Origin: Tardiphaga sp. P9-11
Lineage (GTDB): Bacteria; Pseudomonadota; Alphaproteobacteria; Rhizobiales; Xanthobacteraceae
NCBI RefSeq assembly: GCF_008329525.1
Contig: NZ_NPKQ01000001.1
Location: 1,054,001 to 1,118,000 of the forward strand
Direction of reading: 5' to 3'
Length of the DNA stretch: 64,000 nt
Shown: positions 36,328 through 45,244 of the stretch, piece by piece
How positions within the stretch are numbered: position 1 is the stretch's first letter
Layout: every line of letters begins with the position of its first letter
Notes under the pieces: model-generated
What the model saw: only the letters and a program-made list of their open reading frames with translations
The model's database searches: none
Told to the model about the DNA's origin: nothing
Program-made: the position numbers and the translations under genes

Positions 36328-38805
36328 TTGAAAGTTTCGAGTGGGCGGGCATGCGCATCTTCGCGACGTTTAGGCTTTGTTAAGACTCGGAAAAGTGGCC
36401 TTCTTGCGGGAGCGGCCCTCGCTGCCTTGATGACGTCGCTGGTGACGCCTGCCTTCGCCGCGGACATCACCCACGCGCCAAATAACAGCTGGGACTTAAC
36501 GACGGGATGGGTCGGTGGCGTCGTGCCGGGGAAAAACGATCGCGCGATCATCACAGGCGGCCCGGCGACCATTCTCGTCAACGGTCCTTGGACCGACGTC
36601 CAGGACTTCGGCTCATTCTGGCTCACATCGACTGCGACTCTGAGCAACTTCAGTAACGCTTCGATGCACGCTATACGCTTCTATGGCACCGACGGCATCG
36701 CTGCGCTGAACGAGAGCAGCAGGACTGTTGGTTTTTTCCAGAGGACCATCCTCGCTAACGACCTGATCTTTCGTGCATCCAATGCCGCGGGAGGCGGATT
36801 CAACTGGACCGTAGGCAGCGTAATCGCAGGCGCATGGGTCGGGATCGACCTCGCAGGCCACACCGCGACCTTTGACACCGTCAATGCCGTGAATACGATG
36901 ACTTTCAGCAGCACCTCCATCATCCAGGGGGCCGGCAATATCATCAAGACTGGCGCAGGCACGCTGACGATCAACAATGTCAGCCAGTACACCGGCAGCA
37001 CGACCATTGACGCCGGCACGCTGGCGCTGACCGGGGGCGGCAGCATCGCGTCGTCAAGCGGACTGCACAATGACGGCGTGGTCGATATCGCGGCGACCAC
37101 GGCCGGTGCGTCGGTTAAAACCCTGTCCGGCACCGGCGTGGTCAAACTCGGCGCGCAAACACTGACGCTGACAAGCGCACACGACACCTTCGCCGGTATT
37201 ATTCAAGGTACCGGCGGGCTGACGCTTACCGGCGGAACGCAAACCCTGAGCGGAGCGAACACCTATAGCGGCGGCACCATCGTCTCAGACAGCACGTTGG
37301 CAGCAGGAGCTGCCAACGCCTTCAGTTCGGCCTCCGCTCACACCGTTCTGAGCAGCGGCACACTCGCGCTCAACGGCTTCAACCAGACCCTCGTATCGCT
37401 GGACAATGCCGGCCTTGTGACATTCGGCAGCGCGCCGGGCACGACGCTGACGGTCACCGGCAACTATGTCGGCAACGGCGGCATCCTTAACCTCAACGCC
37501 AAATTCGGTGGCGACACCTCCATGACCGATCGTGTTGTCGTGAACGGTAGCACCTCCGGCTCAACCACTTTGAGAGTCACCAATCTCGGTGGTGGTGGCG
37601 CGGCGACCACCGACGGCATCAAGATCGTCGATGTCGTCGGCGCTTCCAACGGTGCGTTCACCCTGCAAGGCGACTACACCTTCTACGGGCAGCAGGCCAT
37701 AGTCGCCGGCGCCTATGCCTACACGCTGCAGAAGAACGGCGTCACAATACCGACGGATGGCGACTGGTATCTGCGCTCAAGTCTGTTCAATCCTCCGCCC
37801 GCCGCTCCATCCGGCCCGATCTATCAGCCAGGTGTGCCGCTCTATGAAGCCATGCCGCAGGTGCTGCACGCTCTGAACGGCTTATCGACGTTGCAGCAGC
37901 GCGTCGGCAATCGCTATTGGGACACCAGCGCTGACGGTGGAGAAGCGGCCTCACCCGGCGGTGAACCGATGACGGAGCGGAGTGCATTCTGGGGCCGCAC
38001 GGAAGGCTCTTACGGCAGCTTCAAACCGACCAGTTCGACCACCCTGAGCGGCACCAACATCGGACAATGGAAGGCGCGCACCGGACTCGATGTCCAGCTT
38101 TACGTCAATCAGGACGGCACGTTGATCGGCGGCGTCACCGCACACTTTGGCACCGCCATCGCTGATATCCGCTCCAAATACGGCGATGGCCGCGTCAGTG
38201 CCACCGGCACGGGCTTCGGCGGAACGCTGACCTGGTATGGCGAGAGCGGCTTCTATGTCGACGGTCAGGCGCAAGCCACTTTCTTTAACAGCAATTTGAA
38301 ATCGGACGTGTTTGGCCGTGACATGGCGAACGGGATCGGTGGCGTCGGCTATGCAACGAGTATCGAGACCGGCAAGCGGTTCGGCGTCAACGGACCCTGG
38401 GCGCTGACACCGCAGGCGCAACTGGTCTATTCGGCGCTTGATGTAGACTTCGCGGACAGTTTTGCCAACAAGATCTCGCTCGGCCGCAGCGATAGTCTGA
38501 ACGGCCGGCTCGGTGTTGCGCTTGATCATCAGCGGAACTGGCGCGATGCTCGCGGCGAGATCACTCGCGCCAACGTCTATGGTATCACAAATGTGTACTA
38601 CGAGTTCCTGGATGGTACGCGCGTCGATGTGGCCGGAACGAACTTCACGGGCGGCTACGAAAAGCTTGCGGCGGGTTTCGGATTCGGCGGCACCTACAAC
38701 TGGGGCAACGACAAGTACACGGTTTATGGTGAAGCGCTGGTCAAGACCAGTTTCAACGATAATTATAGCGTTGGCGGCACGGCCGGATTCCGCGCGAAGT
38801 GGTGA
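36328..38805 (+). CDS. Autotransporter with beta-strand-repeat passenger
   Basis: An 825-residue type Va autotransporter. A long basic N-terminus and hydrophobic core (GLLAGAALAALMTSLVTPAF) form the signal, cleaved near FAA. The passenger (about residues 45-545) is a beta-helix with autotransporter-associated strand repeats (GAGTLTINNVSQYTGSTTID, TLSGANTYSGGTIVSDSTLA). The barrel (about 555-825) starts near ERSAFWGRTEGSYG, matches the autotransporter beta-domain (PF03797-like) and ends in GFRAKW with terminal Trp. The start is TTG 36328, 8 bases after AAGGGG, because no ATG fits. The terminator is a hairpin at 38836-38863. The passenger has no recognised enzyme domain. Confidence 0.9.
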   Translation: MKVSSGRACASSRRLGFVKTRKSGLLAGAALAALMTSLVTPAFAADITHAPNNSWDLTTGWVGGVVPGKNDRAIITGGPATILVNGPWTDVQDFGSFWLTSTATLSNFSNASMHAIRFYGTDGIAALNESSRTVGFFQRTILANDLIFRASNAAGGGFNWTVGSVIAGAWVGIDLAGHTATFDTVNAVNTMTFSSTSIIQGAGNIIKTGAGTLTINNVSQYTGSTTIDAGTLALTGGGSIASSSGLHNDGVVDIAATTAGASVKTLSGTGVVKLGAQTLTLTSAHDTFAGIIQGTGGLTLTGGTQTLSGANTYSGGTIVSDSTLAAGAANAFSSASAHTVLSSGTLALNGFNQTLVSLDNAGLVTFGSAPGTTLTVTGNYVGNGGILNLNAKFGGDTSMTDRVVVNGSTSGSTTLRVTNLGGGGAATTDGIKIVDVVGASNGAFTLQGDYTFYGQQAIVAGAYAYTLQKNGVTIPTDGDWYLRSSLFNPPPAAPSGPIYQPGVPLYEAMPQVLHALNGLSTLQQRVGNRYWDTSADGGEAASPGGEPMTERSAFWGRTEGSYGSFKPTSSTTLSGTNIGQWKARTGLDVQLYVNQDGTLIGGVTAHFGTAIADIRSKYGDGRVSATGTGFGGTLTWYGESGFYVDGQAQATFFNSNLKSDVFGRDMANGIGGVGYATSIETGKRFGVNGPWALTPQAQLVYSALDVDFADSFANKISLGRSDSLNGRLGVALDHQRNWRDARGEITRANVYGITNVYYEFLDGTRVDVAGTNFTGGYEKLAAGFGFGGTYNWGNDKYTVYGEALVKTSFNDNYSVGGTAGFRAKW

Positions 38806-38835
38806 CAGACGAACCAGCCATATGTCGGGATAGTG

Positions 38836-38863
38836 ATTGAAATTGCATAACAATTTCAATTTT
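38836..38863. terminator. A/T-rich hairpin after the autotransporter gene
   Basis: A perfect 10-bp stem (ATTGAAATTG, 38836-38845, with CAATTTCAAT, 38851-38860), a 5-base loop and TTT. Weak in GC, so it may also be an operator. The following 250 bases before the M20 gene show no gene. Confidence 0.5.
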
Positions 38864-39113
38864 ATCTGAGTTCTCGTTTTTTGTTCTGAATAGCGCGGCG
38901 ATTTTTCCAAATCGCATTGCATGGCGTGTCAAAACGGCTCGACGCCAGACGTCGATGATCTGGTGGCGTGACGATTCCGCGCCTGCTGATCCTGAATGCT
39001 CCGCTTGATCTACGGCTCCGGCGGTGAGCTGCTTTATGCCGCTGGTTTGGTTGCGAGACCATAAGCACCCCGCTAGGTTACCCGGCGTAACAATCACCAC
39101 GATGAGAGTGCTC

Positions 39114-40292
39114 ATGAGCCCGCGCGAACGTCTCGATCAGTTGCACCCGGAAATGGCGGCATGGCGCCGGGATTTCCATGCACATCCGGAAATTGGCTTC
39201 GAGGAGGAGCGCACCAGCGCGCTCGTGGCGGAGCGTTTGTCGGAGTGGGGCATAGAGGTGCATCGCGGCTTCGGCGGCACCGGTGTGGTGGGCGTGATCC
39301 GTGGCCGCCATCAGGCGGTCGGCAGCAACCGGGCCATTGGTTTGCGCGCCGACATGGACGCGCTGCCGATGGACGAAGGCAATGGCTTCGATCATCGCTC
39401 GCAGAATCCAGGCCGCATGCATGCTTGCGGCCATGACGGTCACACCACCATGCTGCTCGGGGCGGCCAAGTATCTTGCCGAGACGCGCAATTTCGCCGGC
39501 ACCGTGCATCTGATCTTTCAGCCGGCCGAAGAAGGGCTTGCCGGCGCCAAGGCGATGATGGACGACGGGTTGTTCGAGCGTTTCCCCTGCGATTCCATCT
39601 ATGCGATCCACAACAGCCCGGACATGCCGCTCGGCACCGTCAAGGCGCTGACCGGCACGGCGCTGGCGGCGATCGACTATTTCAAGGTGACGCTGCGCGG
39701 CCGTTCCTCGCACGGTGCGCATCCGCATCAGGGCATCGATACGGTAGCCATGGCCGCACAGGTGGTGAATGCGCTGAACGCGATTCCGTCCCGTCAGGTC
39801 GATGCACTGGAATCCGCCATCATCAGCATCGGCCAGATCCATGGTGGCACCTCGGACATCGTTCTGCCCGAGACGGTGGAGTTACGCGGCTCGGTACGTA
39901 CGCTCAAGCCCGAGGTACGCGAACGCGTGGAGGAGTTGTTCATGCGCGCGGTGACGCTGACTGCGCAAGCCTGCGGCGGCACGGCGGAGATCGAGTATCG
40001 CCACGCCTATCCGGCCACGATCAACACGGCCGACGAGACGGTGCGTGCGGCAGAAGCCGCGGCGGCGGTGCCGGGCGTCACTGAAGTGCTGCGCGAAGGC
40101 AATCCAATTCTTGCCGGTGAAGATTTCGCGTTCATGCTCGAACGCAACCGCGGTGCCTATCTGATGTTCGGCCAGCGCGGCGCGGACAAAGGCGGCGTAC
40201 CGGTCCACAATCCCGGTTATGATTTCAACGACGATCTGCTGCCGATCGGCGCGAGCTATCTTGCCGGGCTGGTGGAGCAGGAGCTCGCATAA
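39114..40292 (+). CDS. M20-family metal-dependent amidohydrolase
   Basis: A 392-residue hippurate/N-acyl-amino-acid hydrolase-type peptidase M20 (subfamily D). Metal ligands and catalytic motifs are visible: GLRADMDALPMDEG, MHACGHDGHTTMLLGAA and LIFQPAEEGLAGAKAMM, followed by the bacterial lid domain and the last ligand His in VPVHNPGYDFND. It hydrolyses N-acyl or N-carbamoyl amino acids in the cytoplasm. The ATG at 39114 gives the family-typical MSPRERLDQLHPEM; an ATG four codons upstream is possible. It is next to a GntR regulator and a TRAP/DapA operon, so its substrate may be imported by that transporter. Confidence 0.92.
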   Translation: MSPRERLDQLHPEMAAWRRDFHAHPEIGFEEERTSALVAERLSEWGIEVHRGFGGTGVVGVIRGRHQAVGSNRAIGLRADMDALPMDEGNGFDHRSQNPGRMHACGHDGHTTMLLGAAKYLAETRNFAGTVHLIFQPAEEGLAGAKAMMDDGLFERFPCDSIYAIHNSPDMPLGTVKALTGTALAAIDYFKVTLRGRSSHGAHPHQGIDTVAMAAQVVNALNAIPSRQVDALESAIISIGQIHGGTSDIVLPETVELRGSVRTLKPEVRERVEELFMRAVTLTAQACGGTAEIEYRHAYPATINTADETVRAAEAAAAVPGVTEVLREGNPILAGEDFAFMLERNRGAYLMFGQRGADKGGVPVHNPGYDFNDDLLPIGASYLAGLVEQELA

Positions 40293-40322
40293 ACCGCAAT
40301 CATCGTGATTTGAGCGGTCCGT

Positions 40323-41000
40323 CTAGGCCGCGCCACTCTTCGGAATGGTGCGGCCGATGACGCGCAGAAGATCGGCACGGACCGATTCGATGTGACGCTC
40401 GAGGAAACGGCAGGCGTCGTCGATCTTCTGGCTGCGGCACAGCGCGATGAGCTCGGCGTGTTCCTTCTCGGCGATGCCCATTGCGGTGGTGGTCGAGAGT
40501 TGCATGCGCGTATAGCGATCGCTGGTTTGCAGCAGCGCCATCACGATCGTCTGCGTGCGCGGTTGCCGCGCATGGACATACATCGCCATGTGGAAGTCGG
40601 CGTTGAGTTGACCCCACGCGCTGATGTTTCCCGCAGCGATCGCGCTTTCGAAGCGGCGCTGGATATCGTCCAGCGCGGCGAAGTCGTTGTCCGCAAAATA
40701 GGGGGCGGATTGCGCCAACATCCGCGGTTCGAGAATGATGCGGAGATCGAACACGTCGTTGATCTCGTCGAGCGACAGTTCCGAGACGATGGCGCCCTTT
40801 TGCGGGACGATCTTCACCAGCCCTTCGGCTTCGAGCTGGAACAGGGCTTCCCGCACCGGGATTCGGCTCACACCATAGGCCTCCCCCAGCGCGTCCTGGC
40901 GCAACTGCGCGCCGGCCGGGTGGGTACCGTCGAGAATCGCCTGCCGGAGCTGATCGGCGATCATGGCCGACAGGGTGCGGTGCTTTAACGGCGCGCTCAT
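40323..41000 (-). CDS. GntR/FadR-family (FCD) regulator
   Basis: A 225-residue repressor. The N-terminal winged helix (residues 10-75: SAMIADQLRQAILDGTHPAG, LGEAYGVSRIPVREALFQLE) is GntR type. The C-terminal helical FCD domain (about 80-215) has the metal-ligand features D/H/H (RIILEPRMLAQ, FHMAMYVHA, EHAELIALC), binding a metal-chelated organic acid. The start at 41000 is the ATG before MSAPLKHRTLS. It is divergent from the TRAP genes, whose promoter carries a palindrome at 41125-41137, so it probably represses transport and catabolism until the substrate is present. Confidence 0.93.
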   Translation of the reverse strand: MSAPLKHRTLSAMIADQLRQAILDGTHPAGAQLRQDALGEAYGVSRIPVREALFQLEAEGLVKIVPQKGAIVSELSLDEINDVFDLRIILEPRMLAQSAPYFADNDFAALDDIQRRFESAIAAGNISAWGQLNADFHMAMYVHARQPRTQTIVMALLQTSDRYTRMQLSTTTAMGIAEKEHAELIALCRSQKIDDACRFLERHIESVRADLLRVIGRTIPKSGAA

Positions 41001-41110
41001 TGATTTATCGAGCCTTTTCTCCGGCTTTCGCCCGGATTGATCTCGGATGTCACTCCGTCTTCGCTGTCGCACAAAAAATCCTCAAGCCGTGAATTTGTGC
41101 AAATCAGCGT

Positions 41111-41138
41111 TTGACAGAGAAAATGTATAAATTATACG
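41111..41138 (+). promoter_or_regulatory. Promoter of the TRAP operon
   Basis: TTGACA (41111-41116), a 16-base spacer and TATACG (41133-41138). The last part lies inside the GTATAA-A-TTATAC palindrome, 43 bases before the dctQ start. Confidence 0.7.
41125..41137. promoter_or_regulatory. Probable GntR-type operator
   Basis: A perfect 13-bp palindrome GTATAAATTATAC overlapping the -10 element. Many FCD-type GntR proteins recognise GTATAC/TTGTATACAA-like sites, so binding by the adjacent regulator is a good inference. It would block the TRAP operon directly. Confidence 0.72.
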
Positions 41139-41180
41139 ATCTGAAAATCATATCACAATCGTGACAGTTGGGGGCCGTTG

Positions 41181-41804
41181 ATGAGTGACCAGACGATGTC
41201 GACGGCCCCAGCCATGGGGGCCCGCCGGGTCATCATGGCGGCGTCCTCCGGGCTGCTCGCCATCGAGCGCGTAGCCCTCATGGGCATGATGTATCTGCTG
41301 ACGGCGTTGATCCTGGTGAACGTCGTCACCCGCTATTCGCACTTCCCGATCTACTGGATCGACGAGTCCGCGGTGTATTCGGTGGTCTGGCTGACCTTCA
41401 TCGGCGCCTCCGCGATGACCCGCCTGCGGCTCGATTTCGCGGTCACCATGATGACCGAGCGTCTGTCAGCCAAAAGCCAGCGGATATTCAAGATTATCGC
41501 CACGAGCATGGTCGTCGTCTTCGGCCTAGGCCTGATCGTCACCTGCATCCTGTGGATGGACCCTGTCGGCATCGTGAGCGCCGGCTTCGACGCGAAGAAA
41601 TTTGCCGGGCAGACCTTCAACTTTCTCTACACCGAGCGCACCCAGACGCTGAACTGGCCGACATGGTTGCTCTATCTGACGCTGCCGATCTTCGCCGTGT
41701 CGATCACCATCCATGGGACGGCTAATCTGCTCGAGGATCTCGGTCTCGTCCCGCGGTTGCCATCCAAGGGCTTCCAGCTCTCCGAACTCGACGGGGTGAA
41801 CTGA
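41181..41804 (+). CDS. dctQ: TRAP transporter small permease (DctQ)
   Basis: A 207-residue membrane protein with four predicted helices (starting ERVALMGMMYLLTALILVNV) and the family motif IYWIDESAVYSVVWLTFIGA. Together with the large permease it forms the membrane part of a TRAP transporter, which imports small acids with sodium. The ATG at 41181 follows GGGGGCCGTTG. The large-permease gene starts 1 base after the stop. The substrate is unknown. Confidence 0.93.
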   Translation: MSDQTMSTAPAMGARRVIMAASSGLLAIERVALMGMMYLLTALILVNVVTRYSHFPIYWIDESAVYSVVWLTFIGASAMTRLRLDFAVTMMTERLSAKSQRIFKIIATSMVVVFGLGLIVTCILWMDPVGIVSAGFDAKKFAGQTFNFLYTERTQTLNWPTWLLYLTLPIFAVSITIHGTANLLEDLGLVPRLPSKGFQLSELDGVN

Positions 41805-41805
41805 C

Positions 41806-43071
41806 ATGATCACCCTCGGCGCCTTTATGGTCATCATGCTGGTCGGCGTGCCGATCGGCCTTTGTCTCTGCCTCGCTGGCTTCGTCTACATCATGGCATC
41901 CGGCAATCCGGTGCTGTTCCAGTCCTATCCGCTGCAACTGTTCGGCGGCGTCGATAGCTACGGCCTGATTGCGATTCCGCTGTTCATCCTGATCGGCGAG
42001 ATCATGAATGGCGGCGGCATCACCAAGCGCATCGTCGATATGGCGATGGCGTTCATCGGCTCGCTGAAAGGCGGCCTCGCTTACGTGAACATTCTCGCCA
42101 ACATGTTCATCTCCTCCATTCTGGGCTCGGCGACCGCGCAGGTCGCGATCATGGCGCAGATCATGGTGCCGGAGATGGAGAAGAAGGGCTACGATAAGAC
42201 CTTCGCGGCAGGCCTCACGGCCTATGGCGGCATGCTCGGGCCGATCATTCCACCCTCGGTGATGTTCGTCGTCTACAGCGTGCTGGCGCAGGTGTCGGTC
42301 AGCGACATGCTGATCGCCGGTATCATTCCCGGCGTCATCCTCACCGTGATGTTCTGCGTCGTCATCGCGCTGATGGGCTATGTCTATAACTATCCGCGTG
42401 CCGACTATCAGACGCCGAAACAGCGTATCGCGACCATCCTGCGGACGTCTCCGACGCTCCTCATTCCCATCGTCATCGTCGGCTCCATCCTTGGCGGCTT
42501 GGCGAATGCGACTGAATCCGCGGCGGTCGGCGCTGTCGCCGCTGCGCTGGTCGGGCGATATTGGACCAAGGAATTCCAGTGGTCCCAGCTGCCGCAGATG
42601 ATGCTGCGCTCGGGCATCTATTCGGCCATCGTGCTGTTCCTCGTTGCCGCGGCTGCCGTGTTCTCCTGGGTTCTGATCTTCGGCAAGGTGCCGCAGGAGA
42701 CCGCGGCCTGGATCCAGACCGTTGCCAAGGATCCGATCAGCTTCATGCTGATCTGCAACGTCATCCTGCTGGTCATCGGGACGGTGATCGACGGCGTGCC
42801 CGGCCTGATCATGACCGTGCCGATCCTGCTCCCCGTCGCCACCGAGATCTATCACATCGACCCGCGTCACTTCGGCGTGGTTGTCGTGATCAACCTCGTG
42901 CTTGGCCTGCTGTCGCCGCCGGTTGGGCTCTGCTTCTTCGTCGCTGCAGCCGTCACCGGCGCCAAGCCCGGCAAGATGTTCATGGTGACGCTGCCGTTCT
43001 TTTTCATCTCCTGCATCCTCTTGGTGCTGCTCTCGCTCTATCCGTATCTGTCTCTCGCCCTCATCAAGTAA
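41806..43071 (+). CDS. dctM: TRAP transporter large permease (DctM)
   Basis: A 421-residue membrane protein of the TRAP large subunit with about 12 hydrophobic segments. Family motifs are LIAIPLFILIGEIMNGGGIT, GSATAQVAIMAQIMVPEMEK and GLTAYGGMLGPIIPPSVMFV. It carries out sodium-driven substrate translocation. It is the middle gene of the operon dctQ-dctM-dctP and precedes the binding-protein gene by 25 bases. Confidence 0.95.
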   Translation: MITLGAFMVIMLVGVPIGLCLCLAGFVYIMASGNPVLFQSYPLQLFGGVDSYGLIAIPLFILIGEIMNGGGITKRIVDMAMAFIGSLKGGLAYVNILANMFISSILGSATAQVAIMAQIMVPEMEKKGYDKTFAAGLTAYGGMLGPIIPPSVMFVVYSVLAQVSVSDMLIAGIIPGVILTVMFCVVIALMGYVYNYPRADYQTPKQRIATILRTSPTLLIPIVIVGSILGGLANATESAAVGAVAAALVGRYWTKEFQWSQLPQMMLRSGIYSAIVLFLVAAAAVFSWVLIFGKVPQETAAWIQTVAKDPISFMLICNVILLVIGTVIDGVPGLIMTVPILLPVATEIYHIDPRHFGVVVVINLVLGLLSPPVGLCFFVAAAVTGAKPGKMFMVTLPFFFISCILLVLLSLYPYLSLALIK

Positions 43072-43096
43072 CACATCAACTTCAGGAGCCTCCGTC

Positions 43097-44083
43097 ATGA
43101 CCATCTCACGTCGTCGCTTCCTTGCTGCGTCAGCAGCTGCATCGGTGTTCTCGGCGCCGTCCCTCGCATTGGCGCAGGCCAAGGAGCTACGTCTCGGCCT
43201 GATCACACCGAATGGCCATTCCTGGAACAAGGCTGCACTCAAACTTGCCGATCAGCTCAAGGAAGAGACCAAGGGCCGTCTGACCATGACGGTGTTTCAT
43301 TCCGGTCAGCTCGGCAATGAGGCAGCGATGATGCAGCAGTTGCAGACCGGCGCGCTCGATATGGGCTTCATCCAGGCGGCCGAGCTTGGCTCGCGCGTGC
43401 CGCATATTGCTGCGATCAATGCGCCTTACATCGTGCGCTCGACGCCGGCCGTGGCGAAATTCGTGCGTCATCCCGCGGCTGTCAAACTGTTCGACGTGCT
43501 GCCTGCGGAAACCGGCACCATCGGCCTCGGCTGGGGCATCACCGGTATGCGCGCGGTCTTCGCGGTCAAGGATCTCAACACCCTCGCCGACATCAAGGGC
43601 ATGAAGCTGCGTATCAATCCGACCCCGGTCTATCGCGACTTCTATTCGTCGCTTGGCGCCGCGCCGACGCCGATTCCAACGCCGCAGGTGTTCGACGCCA
43701 TGTCGAATGGCCAGGTCGATGGTCTGGAAGCCGATCTGGAATTCTCCTGGAACCAGCGCTTCGACAAGGTGTCGAAATCGATTCTGCAGATGAACGCCGT
43801 CTTCATGCCGATGGCCGCCGTCGTGTCCGGCCGCGTCTGGCAGTCGCTGCCCGCCGCCGACAAGGAGCTGATTACCAAAGCCGTGAAGTCGACTCTCGAT
43901 GCGCAGATCGACGAATTGGCTGCTGGTGAGCCGGCACTGATCGAGAACTTCAAGGCAACGTCGGTGCCGGTGCGTCAGGTGGCCGTCAAGGACACCGAAG
44001 CCGTGATCGCCGAATTCGACAAGATCTGGCTGCCGAAAGCGCCGGTGCTCGCCGAGCTGCGCAAGGTCGGCGCGACGCTCTGA
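43097..44083 (+). CDS. dctP: TRAP transporter substrate-binding protein (DctP)
   Basis: A 328-residue periplasmic binding protein with a probable Tat-type signal (MTISRRRFLAASAAASVF, cleavage near ALAQA). The DctP family features are ELRLGLITPNGHSWNKAALK, YRDFYSSLGAAPTPIPTPQV and the FDAMSNGQVDGLEADLEFSW segment that contacts the ligand. The typical ligand is an organic acid. The ATG at 43097 follows AGGAGCC. A strong hairpin lies between its stop and the downstream DapA-family gene. Confidence 0.94.
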   Translation: MTISRRRFLAASAAASVFSAPSLALAQAKELRLGLITPNGHSWNKAALKLADQLKEETKGRLTMTVFHSGQLGNEAAMMQQLQTGALDMGFIQAAELGSRVPHIAAINAPYIVRSTPAVAKFVRHPAAVKLFDVLPAETGTIGLGWGITGMRAVFAVKDLNTLADIKGMKLRINPTPVYRDFYSSLGAAPTPIPTPQVFDAMSNGQVDGLEADLEFSWNQRFDKVSKSILQMNAVFMPMAAVVSGRVWQSLPAADKELITKAVKSTLDAQIDELAAGEPALIENFKATSVPVRQVAVKDTEAVIAEFDKIWLPKAPVLAELRKVGATL

Positions 44084-44114
44084 TCCTCTAATTCTCGCCC
44101 ATTATCCTCATCAA

Positions 44115-44135
44115 CCGGCGCGCTACGCGCGCCGG
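44115..44135 (+). other. Intercistronic hairpin between dctP and DapA-family gene
   Basis: A perfect 9-bp stem CCGGCGCGC/GCGCGCCGG with a 3-base loop, without a following T tract. It may protect the 3' end of the dctP message or attenuate read-through, which would give more binding protein than enzyme. Confidence 0.6.
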
Positions 44136-44154
44136 CATTACACGGAGTTTTGCC

Positions 44155-45081
44155 ATGAGTCCTCGCATTTCCTGGGAAGGCGTCTTCCCGGCTGTCACCA
44201 CCCAGTTTCATGACGACCTGTCGCTCGATCTCGATGCCACCGCCAAGGTCATGGATGGTCTGATCCGCGACGGCGTGTCCGGCCTGATTATCTGTGGCTC
44301 GGTCGGCGAGAACACCTCGCTGGAGCGGAAGGAGAAGGTCGCGATCATGGAGACGGCCAAGTCAGTCGCGAAGGGCCGCGTACCCGTGCTCTGCGGCATC
44401 GCCGAATTCACCACGGCCTTCGCCGTGGACACCGCCAAGGAAGCCGCGCGCGTTGGCATCGATGGCATCATGGTAATGCCGGCATTGGTCTATTCGTCCA
44501 AGCCGCATGAGACTGCCGCGCATTTTCGTGCGGTGGCGACCGCGACCGATCTGCCGGTCATGCTCTACAACAACCCGCCGATCTACAAGAACGACGTGAC
44601 CCCCGACATTCTCGCCACGCTGGCCGATGTCGAGACGGTGGTGTGCTTCAAGGATTCCTCAGGCGATACCCGCCGCTTCATCGACACCCGCAACATGGTC
44701 GGCGATCGCTTCGTGCTGTTCGCAGGCCTCGATGACGTCATCGTCGAGAGTGTGGCTATGGGTGCGGTCGGCTGGGTGTCCGGCATGTCCAACGCGTTTC
44801 CGCGCGAGGGCGAGACGCTGTTCCGTCTGGCCAAGGCCGGCCGGCTCAATGAAGCGATGGCAATCTATGAATGGTTCATGCCGCTGCTGCATCTCGATGC
44901 CCGTCCCGACCTCGTCCAGTGCATCAAGCTGTGCGAACACATCATGGGCCGCGGCACCGCTTTGACGCGTCCGCCGCGCCTGGCGCTGCTGCCGCATGAA
45001 AAGGCGGAAGTGGAGGGGATGATGGCCAAGGCGCTGCGTCACCGCCCGACGCTGCCGGATGTCGGCCTCAAGGCAGCCTGA
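44155..45081 (+). CDS. Dihydrodipicolinate synthase-family aldolase/lyase
   Basis: A 308-residue TIM-barrel enzyme of the DapA/NAL family (class I aldolases and decarboxylating dehydratases). The Schiff-base lysine is Lys166 in VVCFKDSSGD and the conserved tyrosine is Tyr138 in VMLYNNPPIY. The pyruvate/ketoacid-binding GSVGENTS matches the GxxGE motif at 48-52. Housekeeping DapA is unlikely because the gene belongs to a transport cassette. Relatives act on 4-hydroxyproline-derived, sugar-acid or sialic-acid substrates. A hairpin follows the stop. The enzyme class is certain, the substrate is not. Confidence 0.9.
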   Translation: MSPRISWEGVFPAVTTQFHDDLSLDLDATAKVMDGLIRDGVSGLIICGSVGENTSLERKEKVAIMETAKSVAKGRVPVLCGIAEFTTAFAVDTAKEAARVGIDGIMVMPALVYSSKPHETAAHFRAVATATDLPVMLYNNPPIYKNDVTPDILATLADVETVVCFKDSSGDTRRFIDTRNMVGDRFVLFAGLDDVIVESVAMGAVGWVSGMSNAFPREGETLFRLAKAGRLNEAMAIYEWFMPLLHLDARPDLVQCIKLCEHIMGRGTALTRPPRLALLPHEKAEVEGMMAKALRHRPTLPDVGLKAA

Positions 45082-45110
45082 CGCTCGGCGATCGCTACTA
45101 TTGAAAGTTC

Positions 45111-45138
45111 AACGGCGCGTCAGTCATGGCGCGCCGTT
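45111..45138 (+). terminator. Probable terminator of the TRAP/DapA operon
   Basis: A 9-bp stem AACGGCGCG/CGCGCCGTT (45111-45119 with 45130-45138) around a 10-base loop, followed by ATCTTATG, a weak T tract. Confidence 0.6.
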
Positions 45139-45244
45139 ATCTTATGTGGCGATGTGTTCACGGTGCCAGAGTCTGATCCGGAATCGTTGAAGCGAATAGC
45201 AGCGCTCTGCCTGGCGATGCGACTCCGTGCCTGCGGATCAGGTT

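Noticed and set aside
41722-43242. 506-residue minus-strand frame across dctM and dctP
   Set aside because: Antisense of the TRAP genes; repeated His/Asp/Gln blocks are typical of shadow frames.
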